Positions 51,710 to 61,147 of a stretch of DNA of 64,000 bases are shown one piece after another; within the stretch, counting starts at the first letter, position 1, and each line of letters begins with the position of its first letter. The DNA is from Gemmatimonadaceae bacterium (lineage in GTDB: Bacteria; Gemmatimonadota; Gemmatimonadetes; Gemmatimonadales; Gemmatimonadaceae): contig JAUSJA010000026.1 of the NCBI GenBank assembly GCA_030647905.1, forward strand, positions 532,214-596,213, written 5' to 3'. The position numbers were made by a program, and so were the translations under genes. A model generated the notes under the pieces. That model worked only from the letters and a program-made list of their open reading frames with translations, searched no databases and had not been told where the DNA came from.

Positions 51710-52852
51710 ATGGCACGAGGCGGTCTGTTGTGCCTCTGCGTTTCTCTGCTTGCCCTTGTGGCGAAACCGCTTGATGGTCAGGTCCGCGACAGCTCACGAA
51801 GTCACGCGAAGGCGGCCGTTCTACGCGGAATCGTCAAGGACGAGTACGGTGACCCGCTCCAAAAGGCGGAGGTCCGGGTTCAGCCGGGCGGCTACGTCGC
51901 GCAGACGGACACGACGGGACAATTCCAAATCGAAGCGCCGGCTGGTCAGTACAATGTGGTATTCCGCCGACTCGGATACATCGTCGAGGATTTCAGCTGG
52001 CGCGCTCGTCCGGGCGAAGGTACCCAGTTGTCCATCCGCCTCAATCCACTTCCGCAAACCCTCGATACGGTTGTCGTTCGGGACTCACATGACCGCGTGG
52101 CCGGAGCGTCGTGGATTACGGGCGTCGTAGTGGATAGTGCGATGCAGCCGTTGAAGGATGTCGAGCTGCAGCTGATTGGCACCGGCCGGCACGCGGTAAC
52201 TTACGAGCGTGGAGAATTCTTTTTTGCCGGGCTCGCGAAAGGCAGCTATGTGTTGCGTGCAAGACGCATCGGATTCAATCCGGGCAACCTTACGATAAAA
52301 ATTGGAAATGGGGAAGAGCACGGCGTCACGATCAAACTCACACCCCTGCCATTCACATTGGCCACTGTCGAGGTTAGAGACATGAGCGGCTTCGGCAGTT
52401 CAGCCGACGCGTGGCAGGAATTCGATCGGCGCCAGCGATGGAAGAGCAATCTCAGTGTCACGATTGGCCGTGACGTTTTCACTAATCTTGGAAAGATGCC
52501 TCTCGACGGGGCATTGCGAGGAACACAAGCAGAATCATTAATCGGAATGCCGCAGCTCGGTAGCCGATATGTTCCAACATCCATTCATTCCAACCGTACC
52601 GGTGGGCTGTCCCTACCCGCCTTGCCTCCCATTCCAGGCGACGTGTGCGTGCTCGTAGATGGAGTCAGCCCCTATCGAGTACCACTGTCTGTGTTCCGCG
52701 CCGACGAAGTGGAACGAGTCGAGGTGTTTGCGGCGAACGGCGATTGGACGGGGACGATCGGCGCACGAATGGAGATGGTGAAGGGATGCGAGACAGGGCC
52801 CGGGTTAAAACACCCGCCCTACTTCGTAATCTGGATGCGCGGCAGCTCCTGA
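51710..52852 (+). CDS. exported protein with two CarboxypepD_reg-like domains and a plug-like segment
   Basis: 380 residues. Signal peptide (LLCLCVSLLALVAKPLDGQ), then two regulatory-like sandwiches: AVLRGIVKDEYGDPLQKAEV to YNVVFRRLGYI, and WITGVVVDSAMQPLKDVELQ to SYVLRARRIGF. A TonB plug-like tail follows (VCVLVDGVSPYRVPLSVFRA and VERVEVFAANGDW) without a barrel. Such barrel-less proteins are common in Gemmatimonadota; their role is unknown. The ATG at 51710 has GGAGG four bases upstream; ATG at 51659 also has a GAGGA site. It converges with the map fragment. Confidence 0.75.
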   Translation: MARGGLLCLCVSLLALVAKPLDGQVRDSSRSHAKAAVLRGIVKDEYGDPLQKAEVRVQPGGYVAQTDTTGQFQIEAPAGQYNVVFRRLGYIVEDFSWRARPGEGTQLSIRLNPLPQTLDTVVVRDSHDRVAGASWITGVVVDSAMQPLKDVELQLIGTGRHAVTYERGEFFFAGLAKGSYVLRARRIGFNPGNLTIKIGNGEEHGVTIKLTPLPFTLATVEVRDMSGFGSSADAWQEFDRRQRWKSNLSVTIGRDVFTNLGKMPLDGALRGTQAESLIGMPQLGSRYVPTSIHSNRTGGLSLPALPPIPGDVCVLVDGVSPYRVPLSVFRADEVERVEVFAANGDWTGTIGARMEMVKGCETGPGLKHPPYFVIWMRGSS

Positions 52853-52872
52853 CCACGCATCGCAGCTCAGTC

Positions 52873-53140
52873 TTACGCGCCTGTCAGTACCCGGGGTCCG
52901 TTCTCGGTTATCGCCACCGTGTGCTCGAAGTGCGCCGACCGCGTTCCGTCGAGCGTCACTACAGTCCACCTGTCTGGCATCGTCCGGATTCCAGGCTTAC
53001 CGATGTTCACCATCGGCTCGATCGCGATGGTCAATCCCGGAACGAGTCGAATCCCGCGCTTCGCCTTGCCGTAGTTAGGAACCTGCGGCTCTTCGTGAAA
53101 GCCAGTCCCGATGCCGTGTCCGACGAGATCTCTCCGAGAA
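52873..53140 (-). pseudogene. map: C-terminal fragment of methionine aminopeptidase
   Basis: Reads [20 protein letters not shown], then [20 protein letters not shown], then [20 protein letters not shown]: the last third of a type I MetAP with the metal-binding His and two Glu residues (GHGIG, AIEPM, FEHT). The first two thirds, with both Asp ligands, are absent. The fragment starts right beside the 17-bp repeat at 53141-53157. A working map must exist elsewhere, since it is essential. Confidence 0.75.
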
Positions 53141-53157
53141 GGAAATTCAATCGCGGT
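53141..53157. repeat. 17-bp repeat, copy 1, at the map fragment edge
   Basis: GGAAATTCAATCGCGGT occurs here and identically at 61148-61164, where the atpH fragment ends. On the minus strand each gene fragment begins right after the repeat. Sequence beyond it differs between the two places. Confidence 0.65.
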
Positions 53158-53501
53158 AATGCGCCAAATGACCAAGTCGAGGGGCGGCGGCGAAGGCTAT
53201 CCCCCTCCCCCGCCGCCACCGCCGCCAAGCCCGGAGATGGCCTCGATGATGGAGTCTGCTCCGGAGCCAAAGCTTCCAGGACCGGGAACAATCCAATAGC
53301 GGATCACCCGGCCGGCACCAGGGCAACTCGACCCTGTTGCCGGCGGGGCTATTCTACCCTCCGACCTGAAGGCCCAACGGTTGTCGGCTTCCCTTGCCGT
53401 CACTTGCAGCGCGAAAAGGCTGGCCCGAATCTCGCCTTTGTCGGCATCCCCGGACTTCGACGGGGGTATCACGACAGACGAACCGATTCAGAGGCCTTTG
53501 A
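53158..53501. other. intergenic stretch with a proline/glycine-coding tract
   Basis: 344 bases. Bases 53200-53232 are a pyrimidine-rich tract encoding polyproline on the plus strand and polyglycine on the minus. A minus-strand frame (53472-53197, 91 codons, VTAREADNRWAFRSEGRIAP, SSCPGAGRVIRYWIVPGPG) has protein-like character but no recognised family and ends in the glycine run; it may be a gene fragment. Confidence 0.35.
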
Positions 53502-55247
53502 ATGCGCCACACGAAAACTGCCGCGGCCCTCGCCGTAACGCTCATTTTTTCCGCCGCCTGCAATAGCGGCGACAAATCCAATGGAACGGCGTCGAACGCG
53601 ATCGGCAAATCGTGGTCGCCCGAGAAGCTCACATCGGTCAAAGGTGTGCCCGTCACCGCCATCGAGGCCGCCCTCAAAAAGCGCCTCGCTGGATCTCCTC
53701 CTGCGAAAATCACCGCTCGCCAGTGGGGACGCGCAAAGCGTCTCTACAAGCAGTACGGAAACAATCCGCTCTGGCTCAAGTCGGACGGGCTCCATGAGGA
53801 CCGCACATTCGCACTCGCCAACTCGGTGCTGCAAGCCGAGCAGGATGGCATGCGAATGGATGCTTACCCGATTGGCGCGCTGGCCCAGGCCATCACTGCG
53901 GTTCAGCAGACCCAAACTCCAACGCCGGATCAACTCGCCGACGCAGACGTCCTTCTCACCGCAGCGTTCAGCGCGCTGGGCGGCGATTATCTCACCGGCC
54001 AGGTTGACCCAAAAACAGTCGCTCAAAGCTGGCACATCGACCCTCAGGACGAGGACGTCGATTCCGCCCTCGCGCGCTCACTCCGCAACACCGCGCTCGA
54101 CAAGGCGATCGCCACGATGCGCCCGCAGGACCCCGACTACGCGGCGCTTCGAAAGGAGCTCGACCGCTTTCAGCGCATAACCGTAAAAGGCGGCTGGCTT
54201 GCGGTACCGGCTGGCGAAGCGGCGAAGCCGGGAGAAAGAATGGCGCCGGCTCGCGTGGCGGCACTCCGGCAGCGTCTCACGATCGAGGGCATTGGTGCGC
54301 CCGCATCCCCTCCGCCGGCTGCGAGATCCTCAAGCAAGACGAACGCTCCCGCCGTTTCATCGGGCGTCTACGATCTGGCACTGGCCGGCGCGGTTGCGGA
54401 GTTTCAGTCGCGACACGGCATTGTGGTAGACAGCATGCTCGGCGCCGAAACTCTCACATCACTCAACGAATCCGCTCTGTATCGCACAGCGCAGATTGCA
54501 GCGAACCTTGAACGGTTGCGATGGTTGCCGCGCGCGTTTGGCAATCGCTACATCTATGTGAATATTCCGGCGTTCAGGCTCGAGGCGTACGACGGCGGCC
54601 AGAAGGCGCTCGACATGAAGGTCATCGTTGGGCAGGACTACGAAGACAAGGCCACGCCGGTGTTTTCCGACTCGATGGAGGTTGTCGTTTTCCGTCCGTA
54701 CTGGAACGTCCCTCCTGATATTGCCGAGAAGGAAATCTTTCCGAAGATGAACGCCGACCCGGGGTACCTCGCGGCGAATAACTACGAGCTGTACAAGGAG
54801 GGAGGCGCGACGCGGGTGCGCCAGAAGCCGGGCGAGAAGAATTCTCTCGGACTGGTGAAGTTTCTGTTTCCCAACGACTTCAACATCTACCTCCACGACA
54901 CACCCAATCAGGAGCTGTTCGACAAGGATGTGCGCGCATTCAGCCACGGCTGTATTCGCGTCGAGAAACCTTCGGAGCTGGCCCAGTGGGTTCTCGGGTG
55001 GGCCGCGGCCAAGGTCGATGCGCGGATGAAGGGAACATCCGACAACCAGCAGACCCGGCTGCCGAAGAAGCTGCCGGTCTACATCACGTACGGGACTGCG
55101 TACATCCGCGACGGACGGCTGTACTTTGGCAACGACCTCTATGATCGCGACGACAAGCTCGTCCAGCAGGTCGTGAGGGGCACGCTGCCGAGTCCGGAGA
55201 CGGTTCAGGCGGTGCAGGCACTGCGGCGGATCGCGGCAAGGAGCTGA
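53502..55247 (+). CDS. L,D-transpeptidase of the YcbB/LdtD type, lipoprotein
   Basis: 581 residues. Lipobox FSAACN (Cys20), a helical scaffold region (50-260), a peptidoglycan-binding segment (AVAEFQSRHGIVVDSMLGAE), and the YkuD catalytic domain (about 340-520) with NIYLHDTPNQELF and FSHGCIRVEKP; Cys484 is the nucleophile. It makes 3-3 cross-links in peptidoglycan or attaches lipoproteins. Complete and of the length expected for YcbB. It begins 30 bases after the uncertain frame and ends at a hairpin. Confidence 0.9.
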   Translation: MRHTKTAAALAVTLIFSAACNSGDKSNGTASNAIGKSWSPEKLTSVKGVPVTAIEAALKKRLAGSPPAKITARQWGRAKRLYKQYGNNPLWLKSDGLHEDRTFALANSVLQAEQDGMRMDAYPIGALAQAITAVQQTQTPTPDQLADADVLLTAAFSALGGDYLTGQVDPKTVAQSWHIDPQDEDVDSALARSLRNTALDKAIATMRPQDPDYAALRKELDRFQRITVKGGWLAVPAGEAAKPGERMAPARVAALRQRLTIEGIGAPASPPPAARSSSKTNAPAVSSGVYDLALAGAVAEFQSRHGIVVDSMLGAETLTSLNESALYRTAQIAANLERLRWLPRAFGNRYIYVNIPAFRLEAYDGGQKALDMKVIVGQDYEDKATPVFSDSMEVVVFRPYWNVPPDIAEKEIFPKMNADPGYLAANNYELYKEGGATRVRQKPGEKNSLGLVKFLFPNDFNIYLHDTPNQELFDKDVRAFSHGCIRVEKPSELAQWVLGWAAAKVDARMKGTSDNQQTRLPKKLPVYITYGTAYIRDGRLYFGNDLYDRDDKLVQQVVRGTLPSPETVQAVQALRRIAARS

Positions 55248-55263
55248 GCTGCGATACTTGAGT

Positions 55264-55283
55264 TCGCAGCCCCGGAGCTGCGA
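55264..55283 (+). terminator. short hairpin after the L,D-transpeptidase gene
   Basis: TCGCAGC (55264-55270) and GCTGCGA (55277-55283) with a 6-base loop, 17 bases after the stop. No T-tract follows directly. Confidence 0.45.
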
Positions 55284-55442
55284 GCAAAGTTCAAAAGTTC
55301 GCCGTCCTTAGTTTGTCTTCAGCGCCTTCTCGATCGTGAACTGCACATTCCTCGTATGAGCCGAGGTCTCTGCATTCACGCCGCTCTTGCCGGGCAACCC
55401 CGCGACTCCGGGCGCTGAAGGCTGCAGTATCTTTGCCCAACG

Positions 55443-56483
55443 ATGTCGGCAATCCTGATCCTCGGCGGCACACGAAACCTCGGACACGTGACGGCGCTGG
55501 CCCTTCTCGAGGCCGGTCACGAAGTCACGATTCTCAACCGCGGTCAAACCCGCGATGAGTTACCGCGCGACGTCGAGCGCCTGCGCGCCGACCGGTCCGA
55601 CACCAACCAGCTTCGCGCTGCCATCGGCCAGCGTTCCTTCGATCTCATTTTCGACGCGACCACTTACACCGGCGCGGACGCTCGCCAGGCGATCGACGTA
55701 TTCAGCGGGCGCGCGGGTCGGTATGTCTTTGTAAGCAGCGGGCAGGTCTACCTCGTTCGCGAGGGACTCGAGCGGCCCTTTAGAGAGGCCGACTACGCAG
55801 GACCTGTCATGGACGAACCCCCTCGCGACTCGGCCGATCATCCAAGCTGGCTCTACGGAGCAGACAAGCGCGACGCGGAAGATGCTTTCATGGCTGCGCG
55901 ATCGGAGTCCGGATTTCCTGTCATGACCCTGCGCCTGCCGATGGTCGCATCGGAACGTGATCACTACGGAAGGATCCAGGGGTACGCGGCTCGCATTCTC
56001 GATGGTGGTCCACTCCTCCTCCCCGAAGGAGAAGGTCTTCCGCTCCGTCACGTGTATGTCGCCGACGTCGCACGGCTTGTTGTCGGACTTGCCGGCAACG
56101 ATGCGGGTTCGGGCCGCGATTACAACATCTCTTATGGCAGTTCGATGAAGCTCGCGCGATTCATCGCCTTGCTCGCCGCGGCGGCGGGCCGCTCGCCCGA
56201 CGTTCTGACCGTGGATCGCGGCAAACTCGTCGAGCGCGGCCTTCTTCCCCACTGCTCTCCATTCAGCGGCCGATGGATGTCTGAACTCGACAACACACAA
56301 AGCCTCGCCCATCTAGGTGCTGCGGGGATCAGGTATACGGCGCCCGAAGATTACCTGCCGAAGCTGCTGGAAGATTTCACAACTCGCTGGGCTGTGAATT
56401 CCATGGTCCCCGAAGGTTACTCCCAGCGAAGGGAGGAAGTAGCGTTCGCGGGGGCCGGAATCGAAACTGAGGAGCCAACGTGA
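55443..56483 (+). CDS. NAD-dependent epimerase/dehydratase family protein
   Basis: 346 residues, extended SDR. The cofactor motif is ILILGGTRNLGHVTA at the N-terminus; VFVSSGQVY and the YxxxK motif YGADK (about residue 138) make up the active site. Later PLRHVYVADVARLVVGL is typical. It resembles the CSP41/isoflavone-reductase-like group without a known substrate. Its stop overlaps the TPR lipoprotein start. Promoter could lie in 55284-55442. Confidence 0.82.
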   Translation: MSAILILGGTRNLGHVTALALLEAGHEVTILNRGQTRDELPRDVERLRADRSDTNQLRAAIGQRSFDLIFDATTYTGADARQAIDVFSGRAGRYVFVSSGQVYLVREGLERPFREADYAGPVMDEPPRDSADHPSWLYGADKRDAEDAFMAARSESGFPVMTLRLPMVASERDHYGRIQGYAARILDGGPLLLPEGEGLPLRHVYVADVARLVVGLAGNDAGSGRDYNISYGSSMKLARFIALLAAAAGRSPDVLTVDRGKLVERGLLPHCSPFSGRWMSELDNTQSLAHLGAAGIRYTAPEDYLPKLLEDFTTRWAVNSMVPEGYSQRREEVAFAGAGIETEEPT

Positions 56484-57478
56484 ACGAAAGCTCCAGTAAG
56501 AACAGCACGGTTACCATCGTCTCCAGCATGAGAACGTGTTTCCTTGTGTTCGGCTTGGCAGCGTGCGCGTCGGGAGGAGGAATGGTCGAGTCATCCGCCT
56601 CGACGTCCACTCACCCATTCGAAGCGATATCGCTCCTCGGAGATACACTCCGCACATTGCCGCTCTCGGGCACGACGCGCGCCAGATACGAGCGCCAGCT
56701 CGCCGAGACGCAAGCCGCGTACGATCGCACGCCCCGGGACGCGGATTCGGTCGTCTGGCTCGGCCGGCGCCTCGCTTACCTCGGCAGAATGCGCGAGGCG
56801 ATCGACGTGTACTCGCGCGGCATCGCGATCCACGCGCGCAACCCTTGGCTCTACCGGCATCGAGGTCATCGCTACTTGAGCGTCCGGGAATTCGATCGCG
56901 CCATCGCCGACTTCGAGCGCGCGACCCAGTTGGTCCAGGGCAAGCCCGACGAGGTCGAGCCAGACGGACAGCCGAACGCGCGGAATATGCCGATCGGCAC
57001 TCTACACTCGAACATCGACTATCATCTCGCTCTCGCGCACTATCTCAAGGGCGACTACGCTCGCGCGCTTCCCATCTACAGGCATGAGCTCGACAACGCG
57101 CGGAACGACGACCGTCGCGTATCGATTGCCCACTGGAACTACATGGCTCTCCGTCGACTCGGCCGCGACAAGGAAGCAGCTGACCTTCTGGCCACGCTCG
57201 GCGGCCCTATGAACGTCATCGAGAACGAGACATATGGGAAACTCCTGCGGATGTACCGCGGGGAAATTCCGCCGGACTCTGTACTAGCTACTGATGCGTC
57301 GGGAGAGATGTCCGTGACTGATGCGACGGCGGCGTATGGAATTGCGAATTGGCATCTATACAGCGGCAGGCGAGCCGAGGCGGAACGGGTCTTTCGGACG
57401 ATTCTGGCGGGCGGCCAGTGGGGCGCGTTCGGTTACATTGCCGCGGAGGCTGACCTGGCGCGGACGGCTCGGGAGTAG
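56480..57478 (+). CDS. TPR-repeat lipoprotein
   Basis: 332 residues. The GTG at 56480 has GAGGAG six bases upstream and overlaps the previous stop; ATG at 56528 would start closer to the leader (CFLVFGLAACASGG, lipobox). The body has tetratricopeptide-like repeats: SVVWLGRRLAYLGRMREAID, VYSRGIAIHARNPWLYRHRG, REFDRAIADFERAT, YHLALAHYLKGDYARALPIY. TPR lipoproteins scaffold envelope complexes. Co-transcribed with the epimerase gene. Confidence 0.78.
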   Translation: MNESSSKNSTVTIVSSMRTCFLVFGLAACASGGGMVESSASTSTHPFEAISLLGDTLRTLPLSGTTRARYERQLAETQAAYDRTPRDADSVVWLGRRLAYLGRMREAIDVYSRGIAIHARNPWLYRHRGHRYLSVREFDRAIADFERATQLVQGKPDEVEPDGQPNARNMPIGTLHSNIDYHLALAHYLKGDYARALPIYRHELDNARNDDRRVSIAHWNYMALRRLGRDKEAADLLATLGGPMNVIENETYGKLLRMYRGEIPPDSVLATDASGEMSVTDATAAYGIANWHLYSGRRAEAERVFRTILAGGQWGAFGYIAAEADLARTARE

Positions 57479-57491
57479 AAGTCGACTTTAG

Positions 57492-58427
57492 TCAACGCGA
57501 TTGCCCAAGCAGTTTTCGAGCGGTCTCCAATGCGACGTCCACCCCGGGGCCGAGTTGTTCCACAGGAATTTGGGGCGCGAACATTTCTCGTGGCCGTCCG
57601 TCTATATGAAACAGTTGCTCTCCTGGAATGCGGACGCTGAAGCCCGTGTTGGGAAGAGTGTTCCGGTGGTCGTACAGTTTCTGATGCCCGGCGCGGACCG
57701 CGTCCAGCGCCCTCACGTAGGCATCGACGGCCTCGGTCTTTTTTCTTAGCTCGGCCACGCGGTCGTCCCGATCCTTCAGCACGAGAATCGCCGCCAGCGG
57801 CTCGCGCTCCCGATTCTCGGTGACCGCAACGCGGTAGAAGTCGTTCGCAGCGCGCCCCTCGATGTTGAGTATCTGGCGGTAATCGCGATTGATGATGCTG
57901 CGGAGTCCCTTCGTGACCAGGACGACGTTTTCATTCTGCGATGCAACCGCTTCTCCGATCCTTCCACGCCGATAGGTATCGATCGCCGCGGAAGTGAGAT
58001 ATTTCGTGAGCCCGGCTACCGCGTCGATCTGCGCATCATCCAGACCCGATCTCTTCACGATTGCCGCGAGTCCGCCGATCTCTCTGTCAGCCGAGATGAT
58101 CTGGTCGTCGGCAAGCTTTGCCAGCGCTGAGAAGTAGGCGCTCAACACTCTGTTCGCGGCGAGAACGCCTGCGACGGCGGTGTCGCGTGACGCGCATTGA
58201 CTTCGAAGAGATTCGGCGTCGTACCAGCCGGATGTCCGTTGGGCCTTGTAGCCTTCGAACCGCAGACAGCTGGCGTACATCTCTTTCGCGACGGGAGGGA
58301 ACTCGGCGGTTGTCTCACTCGCGGACCTCGCAAATCGGGCGACCTCCAACGGGGGCAGGCAGGCGGTTAGCGCGCCACACCCGAAGGCCAGGGCGGTGGA
58401 GCAATGACGGATTCGAGCTTTCCTCAT
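57492..58427 (-). CDS. lipoprotein of unknown function
   Basis: 311 residues. Signal peptide with lipobox (LTACLPP, Cys23). The rest is mostly helical and soluble (VLAANRVLSAYFSALAKLAD, GLTKYLTSAAIDTYRRGRIG, RDDRVAELRKKTEAVDAYVR), suggesting a periplasmic helical bundle or coiled coil. Two cysteines (CLRFEG and SQCASR) could pair. No family recognised. Convergent with the TPR gene and divergent from the S9 peptidase. Confidence 0.68.
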   Translation of the reverse strand: MRKARIRHCSTALAFGCGALTACLPPLEVARFARSASETTAEFPPVAKEMYASCLRFEGYKAQRTSGWYDAESLRSQCASRDTAVAGVLAANRVLSAYFSALAKLADDQIISADREIGGLAAIVKRSGLDDAQIDAVAGLTKYLTSAAIDTYRRGRIGEAVASQNENVVLVTKGLRSIINRDYRQILNIEGRAANDFYRVAVTENREREPLAAILVLKDRDDRVAELRKKTEAVDAYVRALDAVRAGHQKLYDHRNTLPNTGFSVRIPGEQLFHIDGRPREMFAPQIPVEQLGPGVDVALETARKLLGQSR

Positions 58428-58511
58428 CTCGCTCTTTCGCTAAGATTCGCTATAACGTAGCAGTCCATTTGCCGGGTGCGCTATCGTCCCCCAGAAGCTG
58501 AGGTTCTGTCT

Positions 58512-60944
58512 ATGAGACGTCGTTCTCTCGCCCGAGTCGCTTTGCTCTTTGCGGCGCCGTTCGGTGTCGTCGCGCAACAGCCGACGTCTTACAAACAACC
58601 GCCCGCCCCAATCCCGCAGATGCTGGATGCCGAGCCGTTGCCCTTAGTGACTCTAAGCGCCCAGCGCGATCGGATGATGTTGGTCCGGCGAGCCGCACTA
58701 CCGAGCATCGAAGAGATCTCCGCGCCATATCTGGCGCTCGCGGGTGACCGGGTGAATCCCCGCACGAACGGCAGCTGGTACGAGACGGCAGTCAGAGGGC
58801 TGGCTATCCGGAACATCGACGGATCGCACGAGGTTCAAGTTGCCCCACCGCCGCGAGGGAGCATCATCAGCTCACTGTGGTCGCCCGACGGCCGCAACGT
58901 CGCGTTCCTTGTCCGCACTGATAGCGCCCTCAACATCTGGGTTGCCGACGCTGCAACGGGAAAGTCGCGTCAGCTGACCCGATGGAACGTGAACGGTGCC
59001 GCGGGCCAACCCTGCTCATGGGCGACCACGGCCTCGCTGCTCTGTCGCATGGTGATTCACAATCGAGGCTCGGCGCCCAGAGCGCCAGAGATCCCGGCGG
59101 GGCCTGTAGTTCAGGAGACGGAAGTAACAACGACTGCGGGAAACGCCACATTTCAAAACCTGCTGCAGAATCCGACCGACGAAGCTCGCTTCGACTACTA
59201 CTACGCGGCGCAGCTCGCTTCGGTGGGACTCGACGGAAACGTCACAGCGATCGGAAAGCCAGGGATCTACGTTGTGTCGCGCGCATCGCCTGACGGACGA
59301 TGGATTCTCGTCCAGGCACTACATCGGCCGTGGTCGTATCAGGTCCCCCGCTTCCGGTTCCCGACGCGTACCGATGTATGGTCAGCGGACGGTCGCGTCG
59401 TCCGGACCCTCGCCGATGTCGGTCTTCAGGATCGTGTGGGCGGCGCATCAGGGGCTGTCGCGACGGGGCTTCGCCAGCCATCGTGGCGGGCGGATGCTCC
59501 CGCTACGGTCGTGTGGGTCGAGGCACTCGACAATGGCGATCCCGCGAAAGTGGTTCCAAAGCGGGACCGAGTGCTGAGTCTCGCTGCACCATACACCGGC
59601 GAGCCGCAAGCATTGATTGAGGTCGAGAATCGTTTCGGCGGAATCACTTGGGGACGCGACAATCTCGCAGTCGTCGATGAATTCTGGCAGAAGACGAGAA
59701 AAGCCCGCACCTGGACTATCGATCCGTCCACGCCGGGGGTGCCGCCAAAGCTGCTCTGGGATCGCTCGTTTGAGGACACCTACGCCAACCCGGGATCATT
59801 CGCCACCACAGCCGGACGCTTCGGTCTGCAGGTAGTGTTCACCACAAGGGACGGATCAAAGGCCTTCCTCATCGCCCAGGGTGCTTCGCCGGAAGGCGAT
59901 CGACCCTTCCTCGATCGCTTCGACTTCGGCAGTGCGAAGACTGAACGCCTGTGGCGCTCGGACGCTCCGCGCTACGAGGAGCCGATTGTGCTGCTCGACG
60001 CGGACAAAGTGCGTTTTCTCACCCGCCGCGAGAGCCTCAGTGAAGTTCCTAATTATTTCATTCGCGAACTTTCTGCCGGAGATCGAACGCTCGTCGCGGT
60101 GACCCAGTTCAAGGATCCCGCGCCGCAGTTCGCCGGTGTGACGAAGCAGCTCATCACCTACAAACGCAATGACGGCGTTCAATTATCAGCGACCCTGTAC
60201 CTGCCCCCAGGCTATGACAAGTCCAAAGGTCCGCTGCCGTTTCTGTTCTGGGCGTATCCCCAGGAATTCAAGAGCGCGAGCGCGGCGTCGCAAGTCACCG
60301 GCTCACCCTACCGCTTCACGCGCCCGTCGGGAATGTCGCACCTGTTCATGCTGACTCAGGGTTACGGCGTCCTCGACAATCCCACCATGCCGATCGTCGG
60401 CGAAGGCGACAAAGAACCGAACGACGCGTACGTGCCGCAGCTGGTGGCGAGCGCAAAGGCCGCGGTGGACAAGGTCGTCGAGATGGGTGTGGCTGACCGC
60501 GAACGCATTGCAGTGGGAGGCCACTCGTATGGCGCCTTCATGACGGCGAATCTGCTCGCGCATTCGAATCTCTTCCGCGCTGGCATCGCCCGAAGCGGTG
60601 CGTACAACAGAACGCTCACGCCGTTCGGCTTCCAGGCCGAGGACCGGAATTACTGGAAGGCGCGCGACGTATACATGACGATGTCGCCGTTCAACTACGC
60701 CGACAGCATCGGGGTGCCCATCCTGCTGATCCATGGAATGGCGGATGACAATACGGGCACATTCCCGGTGCAGAGCGAGCGGTTCTTCGCGGCGCTGAAA
60801 GGCAATGGCAAAAGGGCGCGTCTCGTGATGCTGCCCGCCGAGCCGCACGGCTACCGCGCCCGTGAATCACTCGGCCACACGCTCTGGGAAATGACCGAGT
60901 GGCTCGACAAGTACGTGAAGCCGCCACGTTCAAGGGCGAACTAG
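58512..60944 (+). CDS. S9 family serine peptidase (glutamyl endopeptidase-like)
   Basis: 810 residues. Signal peptide (ARVALLFAAPFGVVAQ), a beta-propeller part (40-560, with SLWSPDGRNVAFLVR and SRASPDGRWILVQA), and the alpha/beta hydrolase domain with GGHSYGAFM (Ser672), HGMADDNTGTFPVQ (Asp) and EPHGYRAR (His). The triad is intact. S9 enzymes cleave short peptides; the WAYPQEFKS region is like plant/bacterial glutamyl endopeptidases. The ATG at 58512 is chosen over an upstream GTG. Its stop overlaps that of the atpH fragment. Confidence 0.9.
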   Translation: MRRRSLARVALLFAAPFGVVAQQPTSYKQPPAPIPQMLDAEPLPLVTLSAQRDRMMLVRRAALPSIEEISAPYLALAGDRVNPRTNGSWYETAVRGLAIRNIDGSHEVQVAPPPRGSIISSLWSPDGRNVAFLVRTDSALNIWVADAATGKSRQLTRWNVNGAAGQPCSWATTASLLCRMVIHNRGSAPRAPEIPAGPVVQETEVTTTAGNATFQNLLQNPTDEARFDYYYAAQLASVGLDGNVTAIGKPGIYVVSRASPDGRWILVQALHRPWSYQVPRFRFPTRTDVWSADGRVVRTLADVGLQDRVGGASGAVATGLRQPSWRADAPATVVWVEALDNGDPAKVVPKRDRVLSLAAPYTGEPQALIEVENRFGGITWGRDNLAVVDEFWQKTRKARTWTIDPSTPGVPPKLLWDRSFEDTYANPGSFATTAGRFGLQVVFTTRDGSKAFLIAQGASPEGDRPFLDRFDFGSAKTERLWRSDAPRYEEPIVLLDADKVRFLTRRESLSEVPNYFIRELSAGDRTLVAVTQFKDPAPQFAGVTKQLITYKRNDGVQLSATLYLPPGYDKSKGPLPFLFWAYPQEFKSASAASQVTGSPYRFTRPSGMSHLFMLTQGYGVLDNPTMPIVGEGDKEPNDAYVPQLVASAKAAVDKVVEMGVADRERIAVGGHSYGAFMTANLLAHSNLFRAGIARSGAYNRTLTPFGFQAEDRNYWKARDVYMTMSPFNYADSIGVPILLIHGMADDNTGTFPVQSERFFAALKGNGKRARLVMLPAEPHGYRARESLGHTLWEMTEWLDKYVKPPRSRAN

Positions 60945-61147
60945 GCCACGCCCGACAGTATTCTGCTCCGGAGGATTGCCAGCCGCTTCCGCACCGACCC
61001 GTCCATCACCGTGTCGCCAACCTTCACGATCACGCCGCCGAGTATCGCCGGATTCACGTTGACATGCAGCATCGCCTGCTTCCCCAGCACCTTCGACAGC
61101 TGCTCGGCGATCGCGTTTCGCTCGTTCTCGCTGGCCTGGCGGGCACG
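60941..61147 (-). pseudogene. atpH: C-terminal fragment of ATP synthase delta subunit
   Basis: Reads ARQASENERNAIAEQLSKVL, then LHVNVNPAILGGVIVKVGDT, then VMDGSVRKRLAILRSRILSG: the conserved C-terminal part of AtpH (GGVIVKVGD motif). The first 110 residues are missing; upstream the frame meets TGA inside the 17-bp repeat. AtpH is needed for F1Fo assembly, so a full copy must be elsewhere, or this is an assembly joint. Confidence 0.75.

Noticed and set aside
53141..53157. Integron attC or CRISPR repeat reading of the 17-bp repeat
   Set aside because: No GTTRRRY core, no hairpin structure and only two copies 8 kb apart.
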